A stretch of 64,000 nucleotides of DNA from Isoetes taiwanensis (Eukaryota > Streptophyta > Lycopodiopsida > Isoetales > Isoetaceae), in contig JAJEKV010000032.1 of NCBI GenBank assembly GCA_021234155.1, forward strand, positions 8,650,736 to 8,714,735, in the 5' to 3' direction. The number at the start of each line of letters is the position of its first letter. The stretch's first letter is position 1. Below, piece after piece: positions 1 through 11,111 of this stretch. A program made the translations under genes and the position numbers. The notes beneath the pieces were generated by a model, which was not told where the DNA came from, did not search any database, and saw only the letters and a list, made by a program, of their open reading frames with translations.

Positions 1-361
1 CATAATCGAAATGAGTGTTGAGTAAGAATTCAAACAAGATGTGCATCTGCATAAACTCTCGGGTATATATTTCTGACCATACTGCTTCTCTTGTTCTAGC
101 ACTTTCTATCTCATTCAAAAATCATCCGTCGATCACACACGCTGCTTCAATGTTAATTTCTTCCCAACTTGTTGACTCGATACATGGCTAACTCATAACC
201 GCCAACATCCTGTGGTCCAAATTTTGTGGCACCTTCTCCCTTAAGAAATATTAAGTATTCTCACACGGTGTAATATGGAGCATTAGAATCAATAACATTG
301 AGAGAGGATACAAACAAATCAAAGTGGCCCCTGAATAGCCCAATAGAATTCCAAAGAAGTA
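1..361. other. 3' flank / UTR side of LINE-A, no gene
   Basis: No supported gene. This stretch lies just beyond the last codon of LINE-A ORF2, which runs leftwards, and probably contains its 3' untranslated region. I see no clear poly(T) run that would mark the 3' tail, so the end of the element is not defined and may lie outside the window. Confidence 0.4.
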
Positions 362-1587
362 TTATAACCGGCCACCAGATTTTCTTTTGTGGCACGCTGC
401 AATAGCTTCAATATCTAATTGGAAGTGCATTTTGATCCAGAAAATGGAGAGAGGTTTAGATGCGTAGAGAACCCTATTTCTGGATTTCCAGATATTCCAC
501 AAGGCAGTGTGCACAAGAGTGTTTGCAAAGATGTCACCTTGCTGAAGGAATTGAATAATATTACTGAAATTTCTATTTTTCAAAAATGATCCAAGCTTAT
601 TTAGGAACCAAGTCCAGAAAGGTCTCAGTTTAGGACAAAGGAAAATATGCTGTAGATCCTCTTCCTGAAGACATCCAGAGTTACATAATGGAATTACATT
701 GCATCTTCTAGATAGAGAAACCAAGTTTGTCAGACTTTTATGGGCAATCAACCAAATGAAGAAGCAAATTTTAGGAGTACAAAATGACTTCCAAACATTT
801 TCAAAAAGAGACTGAACTTGAGCTTGATCTAATGACCATTTCTGCAAAGCCTTTAGAGGAATATCAGTCACATTAATCAAGGTATAAATTTCTTTGACCC
901 TGTAAGCATGTTTTCCATTTATAGAGCAACCAAGAGATGTACTGTAGTCACCAAAATTATTGAAGGAAGACAAGATATTCTTAAAATGCAAAAAAAGCTT
1001 CTTATCACTAGAGGTACCCCTTAGAACAGTCTTCAGAGAAGTCCAAGTTATGAAGGTATTATTACCTCTGTAAAGATCTTTTATAGCAGTGATCCCTTTG
1101 TTAGACCATTTTCTGTAAATCTTAGGATGCTTAATGGCCATTGTATTAGAAAACTGATCAAAGAAGATTGGTGACCAAAAAAGATCAGTGTTCATAGTGG
1201 CTTGAAGAACATTATCTCTCGTATAGCACGATGAATTTTATTCCGTGCCATTATTAGATTTCTCATCAGAGGAGAAGTATTAGGAGCAGGGTGAATGTCC
1301 ACAAAAGCAGATTGAGGAAGGGAATGCTTAATAGAGGAATGTCCAGTAGGGTGGGAGCAATTAAGCCAGTACTCGATGAACTGAGATGCAGCAGAATTAT
1401 TTCCCATGATAGTTCTCCAAATATATTTCCCTGCCAGAGAACAAGCCTGAAGATGAAGATTTTTACAGCCAAGACCCCCCAAATTTTTAGGCCTGGAGAC
1501 AGAATTCCAATTAACCAAATGTGAACCATTCCGTATGAAATTTCTAATAACCTTTTCCAAAATTAGAGTAAATTGATTTAGGAGCAA
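362..1587 (-). pseudogene. LINE-A ORF2 C-terminus: thumb region and zf-RVT
   Basis: Two frames (1192-1587, then 362-1195, overlapping by four bases) carry the C-terminal part of L1 ORF2. The first has the GGLGCKNL box that follows the RT thumb in plant LINEs (usually GGLG.R.L). The second has the zf-RVT pattern: W..VW, PKICFFIWL, L..L.RR, C..GC, EDLQHIFLCP (H and C of the zinc site) and a WNIWKSRN region. It ends at the basic CHKRKSGGRL. This region is thought to help RNA binding and target-primed reverse transcription. A stretch of about 250 bp between 1587 and 1842 is in mixed frames and joins it to the RT. Confidence 0.8.
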
Positions 1588-1841
1588 TTAGAGCGTAAGA
1601 AAAGTATACATGAGATGAAGCTAAAACTGAAGTTTGCAATGATTGTCCTCCCCGCAAAAAGATAGGTAATTCCTATAATTATTCAGCCTTTTGATTTTTT
1701 TGCGTAATAGGATCCCAAAGGCCCTTTAAGTTTGGACTTAGAGAGAGAGGCATACCTAATAATTTGGAAGCTTGATTAGGATTCAGAACTTGAATATCAC
1801 AAATATAAGACTGAGTGACATCACCTATGATCTTACTTTTA

Positions 1842-2803
1842 TCAATATTGAGATGCACCTGATGCTGCAGAGAACTCCTTGAGAAGATCTAGAAAGGTAT
1901 TGATATTATTGGGATTGGAATCCAAGAATACAAAAGTGTCATCAAAGATACCGAGAGATTGTAAGCATATCCAAGTTATTGGGAAGAGATAAACCAGCCA
2001 ACGTTCCGCAATTTTGCATATGAAGAACACATCTCTTGAGCATTTCAGCAATAATGAGAAAAAGGTAAGGGGCCAATGGGCAACCCTGTCTAACACCTCT
2101 TGCCAAGGGGAAGAAATTTGAAGGAGATCCATTGATCAGGACAGCAGAGTTGGACATAGAATTTAGACCATGAATAAGAGATATGAGCTTTGTGGGAAAA
2201 CCCATTTTTTGAGCAATGTCAATGAAATCCCAACCGACAAAGATCAAAAGCTCTCTTGAAATCTAATTTGAGCAGAATGCAAGATTGATGGGAGATCCTA
2301 TTCCAATGCAAGCCTTCCATAGCACTAATATAATTATCTAGGATAAATCTGTTTGGAAGAAATGCAGATTGGTTGATACTTATATTTTTCTCGAGAAAAG
2401 CCCGATTCTTCTTGCAATAATTTTGGCAATGAGTTTGTAAGAAGAATTGGTGAGAGATTGGTCTCCATTCATTGAAGGAAGTAGGATTATCCACCTTTGG
2501 CACAAGAGTAATGAAACCAGCCAGAAATGGAGGAGTGCAAATGCTCGTAATTCCAAAATCCATGTACAAAGCCAATAATATCGTTTTCATAATGTCCCGT
2601 AATTGAGAATAGAATTCTGGGGGGAAACCATCAGGACCAGGAGATTTGTTCTTGGAGAAGCTCAAAAGGGTTTTAAGAATTTCCTCCTCCCCAGGAACTG
2701 CAGTTAGAGAGATATCCATAGGATCAATAGTATTTGGAAGAATGGAGTCCAACCTAGCCAGAAATTTATCCCTCAGAATAGTATCGCTGGCAAAGGAGAT
2801 CAT
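1842..2803 (-). pseudogene. LINE-A ORF2 reverse transcriptase, frameshifted
   Basis: The RT domain of LINE-A is spread over three overlapping frames (2219-2803, 1942-2247, 1842-2132). Motifs seen in order are KSPGPDGFPPEF (RT block 1), a degenerate WRPIS box, NQSAFLPNRFILDN, LKLDFKRAFD (first catalytic aspartate), VRQGCPLAPYLF and finally a DDTFVFLDSN block matching the YADD box. The residue before the DD pair is not the usual alanine, and two frameshifts separate the boxes, so this is not functional as sequenced. L1 RTs copy their RNA directly at the nicked target. The order and spacing fit a LINE and not an LTR retrotransposon RT. Confidence 0.85.
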
Positions 2804-2884
2804 TGCCCCCTAAAAGCATATAGAGTAACCGCTATAAAAATACTTCTTGATCTCATGACTAAACCCAGGGAAGTGCCGTAATCA

Positions 2885-4060
2885 TTAATTACATGACTTA
2901 TGGAGTTCTTGAGAAGTCCGACTTTGCAACTCTAAGAAAAATTTAGAGCTCCCATGGTCAATCTCACTATTGTATTTGATTTTACATTTTATAGCAGAGA
3001 ATCTAGCCTCCTTTTCCTCTATGGATTTAAGATGCCTCTCAATTAATTCCTCTGCTATGTGAAGACTAGAATTATAAGGGTCAATTTGCAGCAAGGATCT
3101 CACATCTTTCATCTTATGGAGAAGATTTTCTTTTTCTTGAATTCTGGTCTTATTTTTGTTTTTTGCCCAAACCTTTATCCACTCTTTAGCCTTTTTTATT
3201 TTGGAATAGAAATTTTTCATGGAAGTAGTAGGAAGCATAGAGTCAAGGGACCTGTAGAAATTAGAGAACTCTTCATGAAAAGAGTTGTTTTGAAGGAGAG
3301 AACAATTAAATTTGAAGGGGATATTTCTCTCCCTTGGGGGATTAAGCAAATGCTTGGTACAGAGAAATTGGGGCTGATGGTCCGAGATTGAAGTGCCTTC
3401 ATCACTTATGACATAGCAATTATCCCAAAAATCAGAGTTTGGATTTGAGACATAAAATCTATCCAAGGCACAGAACACTCTGTCAAGTTTTTTTTGTTTA
3501 TTAGACCAAGTATAAACAGAGGTAGAAGAGGGAATGTGAATGAGAGATGAATCAGAGATAAGATTATTCCATCTCCCCCTTTCTGCCACAGACATATTGA
3601 TTTTATTTCCCAATTTCATATCCCAAGTAGGGGTATTATTAAAGTCTCCTGCTAGAATCCAGTCAACAGAGGAATTTTGAGTGATCCAGGAGCTTATATT
3701 AGGCCAAAGATTTTCCCTCTCCTTTGGACAGGTGGAGGCATAAACATTTATGACACCAAAGGAAGTGTTGTTTACAGAGAAAGTGACAGACTGCCACATT
3801 TTAGAGAGACTATTGCAGTAGGAGACATGATGCAGGTTTTTCCAGATGATGGCCATTCCACCTTTAGTACCATTAGCTTCAATCCAGATTGAAGAGGAGC
3901 CTGGGTAAATCCAGTCTCCCAAATTAGAAGCTTCAAACTTAGGGAGTTTGAGCTCCTGAAGTATTATAATGTCAGCATCATACTGTCTAATTTGAGCAAT
4001 GGCCCTCCTTCTTTTCAAAGGTCCTTTAATACCTCTTAGATTCCAACTAAGAATCTTCAT
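2885..4060 (-). CDS. LINE-A ORF2 N-terminus: apurinic-like endonuclease
   Basis: This is the 5' part of LINE-A ORF2, in a frame of 391 codons starting with MKILSWNLRGIKGP, the classic start of plant L1 ORF2. It carries the endonuclease/exonuclease/phosphatase signature: WNLRG near residue 6, catalytic E in ILQELKL near residue 36, GDFNNTP (D-N pair) near 140 and the SDHQP histidine near 225. The enzyme nicks target DNA to prime reverse transcription. After about residue 240 the protein becomes a charged linker rich in lysine and glutamate. The frame ends at 2885. The reverse transcriptase resumes at 2803 after about 80 bp that contains a stop in each frame, so this part of ORF2 is cut off from the polymerase. 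The endonuclease motifs themselves look intact. Confidence 0.88.
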   Translation of the reverse strand: MKILSWNLRGIKGPLKRRRAIAQIRQYDADIIILQELKLPKFEASNLGDWIYPGSSSIWIEANGTKGGMAIIWKNLHHVSYCNSLSKMWQSVTFSVNNTSFGVINVYASTCPKERENLWPNISSWITQNSSVDWILAGDFNNTPTWDMKLGNKINMSVAERGRWNNLISDSSLIHIPSSTSVYTWSNKQKKLDRVFCALDRFYVSNPNSDFWDNCYVISDEGTSISDHQPQFLCTKHLLNPPRERNIPFKFNCSLLQNNSFHEEFSNFYRSLDSMLPTTSMKNFYSKIKKAKEWIKVWAKNKNKTRIQEKENLLHKMKDVRSLLQIDPYNSSLHIAEELIERHLKSIEEKEARFSAIKCKIKYNSEIDHGSSKFFLELQSRTSQELHKSCN

Positions 4061-4107
4061 TTGAAGATGAGATAAAAAATGGATGGAGGGAAGTTATGTG
4101 GATCTCC

Positions 4108-6609
4108 CTAAATTTTGCCAGCCTTTTTATTTCTCTGTTTAGATTTTTTACTTCGAGTATTATTGGCAGGGGTGTTGGCATCCACCAATTTTAGCAAATT
4201 TTTGGAAAGGGGCTTAGCCTTACAGAGAGAATCCCTCAAGAGCTCATCATCTCCTCAAGTATTATCTCCTAGATTTTCTTTATTAGAATCTAGATCTTTC
4301 TCACTCTCACTATCAGAAGCACCCCCTGGTATAAACTCAAACATCCTATTTACTGAATTATCAAACAAGCATTTCTTAGCTGAATTATGAAAAGGTACTT
4401 GCCTGGGCATTTGAGAATCCATAAGAGAAGTTTGATGGTTGATGCAGATCTCAGGACTAAGACTTGGAGGAGTTTCAGAAACAACTTGAACCTGATCTCT
4501 TTCTGGAGTATCTAATACCATTACATTCTCTGAGAAGCAACCTGAGAAGCAGTCAATCTTTCCAACATCCCCGAGCCTCAAAGCCAATATGAGTTGAGTT
4601 CATGCAACTAGCCCTTCCCCGCAAGATGGCCATTTTTGTTGCTCTATATCCGCCGAGATAGATTGTCTCTTTAGGTTCACAGGGGGAGTGGATATTCCAA
4701 TATCAATCAGAGGATGGGGCTGGGATGGAGGAAAGGAACATGGAGATTGGAGGGGTATGGGACCATCACTGAAAGGAAATGATGGGGTAACATGAAGGGA
4801 AGCAGGGGTGTCATGATTTCCAGTAGACAACATTTGATCATCAAGGTTAGTATTTAAATCTGCAAGTACCTGAAACTGATTGGAGCAGAGAACCATGTTA
4901 TCTTGATCAGGTTCATTTGAAATCCCTAATGGAGATATTTTTTCCCCTTTGTCCAGAGCGTGTTGGGGAAGAGTTGATGCAGAATTCTTACATTTATCCA
5001 CTACTTGTGTTTGCCTTTGTAGAGATTTAGAAATCTCTTGTTTCTCCAATTGTTTATCCTGAGTTTTTGCAGAACCCAGAAGTTGGAATTTATTTGCATG
5101 GCTTTCCCTAATTAATAGATCTCCCTTACTGCTTTTTTGAAAATCCAATTTTGAGGACAGTTTGGAATTATTCAAGATTTTTGCATCTTGAATAATTCTA
5201 TCCAGAGTTGAATGCAGACCTTCTGTTGATGTTGCTGACTGATCCATAGGGGCTTTCCCTTTTCCAATGTATTCACCATACTTCTGAATCACCTTTATTT
5301 CTGCAGGCTTTTTAAACATTCCTGTCAAAGCACTATCACTTGAATATGTTGCAAAATTTTGATGGTCATGATTTTGCTTTAACTTCTCCTTTTCCATTCT
5401 GTTCTTGTGGATTCTCCTTTGAGAACCATTGACTCTTTTCCAGCTGAAATCATTATAATCCTTTGCATTTGAAGCATTATCTATTAGTGTCATCCCAGCT
5501 GTTTCATTTCTGTCTCGAGGCATAGCATTTCTGAATGCTATTGTTTCATGTGAGGACACAACTTTTTCAGCTTGACTCATACCATTTAATGGAATTGAAT
5601 ATGTTGGCATGATCACCTGATTCTTAGAGCCTGAACTGCAAACATCATACCAAAAATGCCTGTTCTGACATGTTTGACATTGAGGAGGCAGACCTGACCA
5701 CCTTAGTGATAGAGTTGACTTCTGTCCAAAAGCATCAAGGAAAGGAATTTGAGTTGGGATATCTTTGGAAAGGTCAAGTTGGATAAAGGCACGGGGTGGT
5801 CTTTCAGGGTAATATTCAGTAGAAATGTAGGTGCCAATGGAATTAAATAAGGATCTGAAACAATCTTCATTCCAGTAAATAGGATTCAAGCCATGCAAAG
5901 TAGTAGAAGCAATGCATAAAGAGTCAAAGGATTTGGTTTCAAGTCTGGGATTCCATTTAAGAAATGAGATTTGATAATTTTCAAATACCAGAGGACCATG
6001 GTTCAGAAAGAAATTTGCTGATCTTTTATTTTCACACTCAATCATGATGAATGGATAGTTTAGCCAGTAAATAGCTTTGATAAGAACACCTTTTTGGAGC
6101 TTTTGGCAGAAATTCCAAAGCTTTCCTAGGTTAATGCCAGACTTGTTGACCTTAACTAGAATAGCAGTATCTTTAAGAATTGACATCTTTTCATGAACAG
6201 AGGGAAGATTTAAAGAAATACCATGATAGAGTGGTTGCTTGCTTCCATCAGGAGATCGGGTCTCCAATAAGGCTTGATCCAAAGCTTTGTCTGAGAGGAC
6301 ACTTCTTACTGGTTTTGGCACCCCATAAGGCAATGGGATCTGAGTGTTTGGGTGCAGAATTGGAAGACAACCATAAAGATCTGGGTCCTTGGAGAGATTA
6401 TCCCAGATTGGCACCTTGTGAGTTCTAGGGTGCATTATCTGATCAGAAGATAGGAGGTTAGCAAAATCACCAAAGAGCATACATTTTTTTGGATTTTCTT
6501 GGTAAAGACTTAACTGGTGAAGCAAGGGAGAGCGCTCAGAGTCTTCAAGCTGAGCAAAATCGTGGAGAAAAGCTAGGAATTTAGGGCTAAAATTGGCTAG
6601 ATTATCCAT
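4108..6609 (-). pseudogene. LINE-A ORF1, Gag-like RNA-binding protein (two in-frame stops)
   Basis: A single frame of 834 codons runs from the ATG at 6609 to a stop at 4108-4110, interrupted by TGA at 4600-4602 and at 4255-4257. Residues about 148-300 look like the DUF4283 fold of plant L1 ORF1 proteins, with conserved tryptophan and aromatic positions. A degenerate zinc knuckle follows at residues 306-324 (GLPPQCQTC, then H318 and C324). The rest is a long hydrophilic, lysine- and serine-rich tail ending in a basic stretch (RSKKSKQRNKK). The known role of such proteins is binding the element RNA in the ribonucleoprotein. The frame stays open between the stops, so these look like point mutations; the second (ACT TGA GGA) could be a CGA to TGA change. 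The start is chosen as the first ATG of the long frame; ORF2 begins about 50 bp beyond its end. Confidence 0.8.
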
Positions 6610-6762
6610 TAAAAAGATCAGGGGAAGAAAACAGAGACACGTGAGAAGGAGGTAAAAGGAGGGAGCGAAAAATTTGAAAGGGAAGAGGGAAAAAGGAAAA
6701 TCAAAGGAGAGGGAGATTGAAAGGAAATCAACTCAATCACTAAGAATTCAGGAAAGCACTCT

Positions 6763-7026
6763 TCATTGCCCTTGATCTGTCTCGGAATACAATTTGACTG
6801 TCAATTTTGAATCTGTCCAATCACATTTTACTCTTAGAATAGCAGTTGCTTCAGTATTTTTGTTTCCAATGAACTCTTCTAGCCAAGAATGAATGATTTC
6901 GATTTCAAATTCTTCACAGCTTGGAACAAATGTGTATTCCAGATGGAAATTTTCCTCCGGGAAGAGTTTTGATTTGTTATCAAAGATTGCCAGAGGCAAG
7001 TTGCAGATCCACACAGATATCCGCAA
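6763..7026 (-). CDS. unrecognised 87-codon ORF upstream of LINE-A
   Basis: An open frame of 87 codons on the minus strand, rich in acidic and aromatic residues (for example EENFHLEY, CEEFEIEIIHSWLEEF). I recognise no family. It sits between the 5' end of LINE-A and the degraded LINE-B. A second frame on the same strand (6879-7115) overlaps it. It may be a fragment of a host gene exon or a chance ORF; there is no start context or splice signal that decides. Confidence 0.2.
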   Translation of the reverse strand: MRISVWICNLPLAIFDNKSKLFPEENFHLEYTFVPSCEEFEIEIIHSWLEEFIGNKNTEATAILRVKCDWTDSKLTVKLYSETDQGQ

Positions 7027-7118
7027 GTTAATCTGCCATTATCCTGTAAAATTACAAAGATTTTAATGTCCATTTGTAGATAATTTGGAGAGGATTCATA
7101 TGGCAGGAGGCTCAAATT

Positions 7119-7139
7119 GCTAGCCCCTACAGGGCTAGC
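7119..7139. repeat. short perfect hairpin
   Basis: GCTAGCCC and GGGCTAGC form 8-bp perfect arms around a 5-base loop (CTACA). It lies between LINE-A and LINE-B in otherwise featureless DNA. No poly(T) follows, so it does not look like a terminator. It could be a chance palindrome. Confidence 0.4.
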
Positions 7140-7277
7140 ACAAATCTCGATTGAATGAAGAGCTGGAAGGGCAAAATTTTCAAAATCCGAGCAAGAAGCA
7201 AAGCTTAACAGAAAAATGCACTAGAGGACAAAAGTTCCAAGAAAATTGGCGCTCCAACATTTTCAACTTCTTATCTG

Positions 7278-7733
7278 ATGGTATCCTCCCCTTTATGGAT
7301 GTCTGCTAATGATACAGTCTTTCCACGTTCATCGCCTGATGCTAACGAACCCGTCTCAACATTTGGAAGGGAGCTCATCCAGTTGTGTGAAGTCTTTGAG
7401 ATGGTACTTTGTAATGGCTTAGAGCAATGGCCACACTCTAAAGGTATTACATGCAGACAGGATAGGCAGGGTGGTGGTACTAGTATTGTTGATTATGTCA
7501 TTTCCCAAGTGCAAGCCTTGGATCTCATTTCAGATTTTCGAATTCGCACAAGGCATAGAGATGAGGAGATAAAATCTGATCACTATCCACTTTATTTGTC
7601 ATTAAAGTGGCAGCTTCCACCTCTTCAACCCATTGCTATCCAGGCTCCTGCCCCTCGCATTCGCTTGACTTATTCTAGATCTTTTGAATATGCACAGACA
7701 TTAGCTCCTGCGCTTGCAGGTATTTTGGATTAG
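7278..7733 (+). pseudogene. LINE-B endonuclease, C-terminal half
   Basis: An open frame of 151 codons with a conserved endonuclease tail: GRELIQLCE, then GGGTSIVDYVIS (the D..N/S motif that places the metal-binding aspartate) and KSDHYPL, whose SDH contains the catalytic histidine. The N-terminal half with the first Asn and Glu is not visible upstream. It ends at a TAG that is followed in other frames by NAWFDEDCK, the usual start of the linker before the RT in LINE ORF2. So this is the truncated remains of a LINE nicking enzyme. Confidence 0.72.
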
Positions 7734-7826
7734 GGTACACACACTTCTGGTGTTGCTCATGCTGGTAGGAAATCCTTTCCTAGAAATGCCTGGTTTGATG
7801 AAGACTGCAAGCAGCTTAAAAAACAC

Positions 7827-9149
7827 TTGCGAACGATAGTTGAGCCAGATACGCGACATAATGCCATTCAGAATTATAAGTCTGTTTTGAAACGCAAGAA
7901 GGCACGCTTTGTCGCTGAGCATCAGAAGCAAATGTTTGAATTACTGCTACACGTGCACCTCGGACCTTCTGGCGCAAAATATTATATCGACCACCTCCTA
8001 CCCTTGAACATATTTCTATGCAGCAATGGGATGAGCGATTGGTCCACTTATATGATCATCCTGGGGTCCTTAATTCAGTGCCTCCTTTGGTAGGTGATAT
8101 TCTTCAATTCACAGAGGAGGAAGTCAAAGAAGGACTGCGGCATCTATCTAATGGCAAGTCTCCTGATCTTCAAGGTTCGCAAGCAGAATTGCTTAATGGG
8201 AGGGTCCGCTATTGCTTCCAATCATCATTACTCTTTTAAATCAAGCTTTGCAAGAAGGCTTGCCAGAAACTTGGGCTGTCAGTAAGGTCGACCAATTTAC
8301 AAAGCAGGTGATAAGCATGACCCTTCTAATTATCGCATGATCATGGTAAGTTCCATATTTTCAAAGCTCTTAGCCAGTCTTACGGAGAAGCAGTTAACAT
8401 CATGGGTAGAACATAATGGTGTACGTGCTGTAGGACAGGCAGGCTTTCGTCCATGCCATTCTACAATAGACCATATTTTCACATTGTGCATGCTTATTGA
8501 ACATAGTCGAAGTTTGAAACAAGACCTCTATATATGCTTTGTGGATTTTACTTCTGCTTTTGATACAGTACCACGCGAGCTTCTTTGGCAGTGCTTGCAG
8601 GCACTTGGGGTTCCACAAGATCTTCAAAATGCAGTTTATCGGCTCTATGAAAGGGTTTTTGCTAAAGTTCCGGTACTCAAATCACTAGCAATATTGGAGT
8701 TCATCAGAGTTGCCCTTTATCTCCTACACTCTTTGGCTTGTATATTGATCAATTGGAAGAATGGCTGATAATCATGGCGGCGGAGGTCCACATTTGGCAC
8801 ACTATATCATTAGGCAACTTATGTATGCTGATGATGTTTAAACTTCCGCACATACATTTGCTAGTATGCAACAACATTTACATGCTCGCACAATTTTTGT
8901 GAGAACACAGTGCATAGTGTTAATCTCCAAAAGACCAAGCTTTTGGTAGTTCAATCTTCTCACACAATGTTCCCACTATGCACTATGATAGCCAGCGAAG
9001 TTGAAGTTGTAGATAGCTACAAGTATCTTGGTGTAGAATTGCGTAAGAACACACTTTGGGAACAAAGTATTACCAAGTGGGTGGCTGCCGGATGGAGAGC
9101 ACTCTATGCAACGCAAAACAATTGTTTTTTACCTTTGAGAAATTCATGA
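7827..9149 (+). pseudogene. LINE-B reverse transcriptase, multiply frameshifted
   Basis: RT pieces are visible in several frames. Around 8100-8170 there is FTEEEVKEGLRHLSNGKSPD (block before motif 1). Around 8290-8340 a YKAGDKHDPSNYR-like block spans a frameshift. At 8337-8640 an open frame has AGFRPCHSTIDHI and the first aspartate box CFVDFTSAFDTV. The catalytic YADD lies at about 8827-8838, followed at once by an in-frame TAA. At 8910-9149 KTKLLVV and DSYKYLGVEL mark the RT thumb. LINE RTs of the CR1/jockey group have the same order. It is clearly dead. The fold is recognisable from motifs only; I cannot place the exact clade without a tree. Confidence 0.75.
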
Positions 9150-9292
9150 TTGGCCACGGAAAGCCCACTTGTTTCGGGCTTTGGTAGAGCCCGATTTACT
9201 TGTATGGTTCTGAAGTGTGGGGGCACGCCATTAGTGCTAGTGCTTGGGAGAGCTTGGAGCGGGTGCAAAAAGTCCTTTCTCACTTACAGCCT

Positions 9293-10193
9293 CTGAGTTA
9301 AAACAACGGTGCCCTATGCTATTCTTTTACAAGAGACAAGTTTTTGGCCTCTTCAACATTCTGCCATGAAGCGCCATCTCCACTATCTCTGCAAGGTGCA
9401 CCACATGGATGATGATAGGTATCCTGTTCTTGCACTTGCCATGGTGAATCTCTTCAAATATTTGAAACGATGTTGGAAAGAGCCATTGCACTACATGGTT
9501 TGCCCGTTGGGTGGTAAACTGCAGTAATCGCCTCGATGCTTTCCAGCTTCGATCTTGAGCTTTTGCAACAATATCTCAATGGCCATTTTTCTCAAAAGAT
9601 ATGGGACACAGTTACCTTGGCCCAAGTGAAAACTGGTCATTATCATGCACACATAAATCCCACCTTGGCACCAGGGCCCCAAGCTTATTTGCTTGCTTCA
9701 TTGTCCATGAACAAGCTTGTAGCTATTGCATCAATTCGCACGGGGGTCCCAATCTAAAGCCTTTGATTGAGACAGGTAGATGGGAGCGGCCGCAATTGCC
9801 GCGAGAAGCGAGACTATGTGCATGTTGCTAGTTACAGGTTATTGAAGATGAAAGCCATACTCTTCTGAGTTGCCCTGCTTTTGAGATAGTCCAGAATCAT
9901 TTTTTGACCTTAGCATTCCATTCTACGCTTCCACAACTTCTCAGAGCACCATCTGTGCATGACTTGGCATTATACATACTTGAGGTTCTAGATAAGCGTC
10001 TTCAATTACTGAGCCCTCAGTAGTCATTATCTCCGATTATCTAGTATCATCATTACTGCAAAGGTTTTTCCCTTGAAAACCTTTCGAGGCAGGGGTTTTT
10101 TAATCCTAGTAGTAATGATTGTACTAACCCATTGTATGGGTCCCATGACCTATTGGTCTCCGTGGACTTAAAAAAATCTATTCTATTCTATTC
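9293..10193 (+). repeat. LINE-B 3' region shared by three copies
   Basis: From ACTTACAGCCTC onward this sequence is repeated, about 90 percent alike by eye, at 21,293-22,206 and 37,265-38,153. It includes the ORF2 C-terminus (frames at 9309-9527 and 9536-9757) and the 3' UTR with the run CCCATTGTATGGGTCCCATG, and ends in tandem TCTAT units. The other two copies start at the same point, so either insertions were truncated alike or all three derive from one 5'-truncated master. Confidence 0.75.
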
Positions 10194-11111
10194 TTCCAAC
10201 TTGGAATGATCAGCTCATGGACCTACTTTACAGAAGCTTATGGTTAATGATGACTATGGTAAGATAAAATGTCTGGTCACTAGGCCTGACAGTGTAATAA
10301 TGCCAGTTGGCTAGGCAATTGCATTCTCGTAGACTCGAGAACAACCAACAGATTCCTTATTCAAGTGTTGAAGAGCAAAACATTGTTGCTGATTTTGGCA
10401 ATGCATATCTATTGGAGTAAAGACTGGGGCTTTTGAAAAATAATGAGCCCCATAGATTGCAATATGGCTGCACATAATAGTGTACAACTCTTGGACACCA
10501 ATTAATCAGGTATGTTCTGGTTTTTTCAAAAGATTTTCTATAAATTTGCTAAAGTTATGGGATGAGGCATAACCCCTGCTGTGACAGTGGGGGTTTGCCA
10601 TCCCCATGGTCATAGAAAAATAGAATTATGGTGTGTTAGCCCTCATTCCACGATAGGTGGTAGGGTTTTTTTTATTATGTAATTGCACTAAGGGATGACT
10701 TTAGCCAATGTGCACATTTACCATTCGGAAGTGTGGACATGAGTATTCAATGAGGCCGTTGGTTGCACATTGATGTTGATGTTGAGAAGTGTTGGCTTGA
10801 GCCAAAGTGATGGCAATAGAATTCGGACAAAAATTTAAAATTAGGATGTTCCTTGGTTACACTAAGGCAATTGGGACCTGAGAAGTTCCAGACTTGGACC
10901 AATTGGATTCATTTGATACACAATGCAATGTTCATCTTTAGATAAACACTGATGTATTTTCAAACCATGGTGGTTATATTCGAATGGAGCATAGATTACA
11001 TATTAATACAAAGTTTCTTATTTGGCTTTCTAAGGAATACTGGCTATGTACAATAATGGTGAAGATAGCCCTATGGTTAAAAATAATGGCAGCCAAAATT
11101 TATAATGGTGC
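10194..11111. other. no recognisable gene
   Basis: I see no convincing gene. A short stretch near 10,830-10,880 reads FKIRMFLGY-like in one frame, faintly like the copia post-integrase region, but it is too short and interrupted to call. Confidence 0.4.

Larger units (their letters stand above)
362..6609 (-). mobile_element. LINE-A: L1-type non-LTR retrotransposon, nearly full length
   Basis: Two ORFs in the order expected for a plant L1 LINE lie on the minus strand. ORF1 (nucleic-acid-binding protein) is followed about 50 bp downstream by ORF2 with an apurinic-type endonuclease, reverse transcriptase and a C-terminal zinc-binding zf-RVT region. The coordinates given are the coding extent; a 5' UTR of perhaps 150 bp would extend to about 6,760. 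ORF1 has two in-frame TGA codons and ORF2 is broken at least three times, so the copy is inactive as sequenced. I could not identify target-site duplications. It retains the endonuclease almost intact, which suggests moderate age. Confidence 0.9.
7278..10193 (+). mobile_element. LINE-B: non-L1 LINE with TTCTA-type 3' tail, degraded
   Basis: The plus strand carries in order an endonuclease C-terminal half, a linker, a reverse transcriptase with a YADD box, and a 3' UTR that ends in TCTATTCTATTCTATTC. The tail of short tandem repeats in place of poly(A), and the RT sequence, differ from L1 and suggest a CR1/jockey/I-like group; the clade is inference. The 5' end is missing or unrecognisable before 7278. 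Many stops and frameshifts make it inactive. Two further 3' fragments of the same family (21,293-22,206 and 37,265-38,153) sit inside the DIRS element and share the tail. Confidence 0.82.

Noticed and set aside
10825-10960. Possible copia fragment (FKIRMFLGY)
   Set aside because: Fewer than 20 similar residues, interrupted, with no second motif in order.
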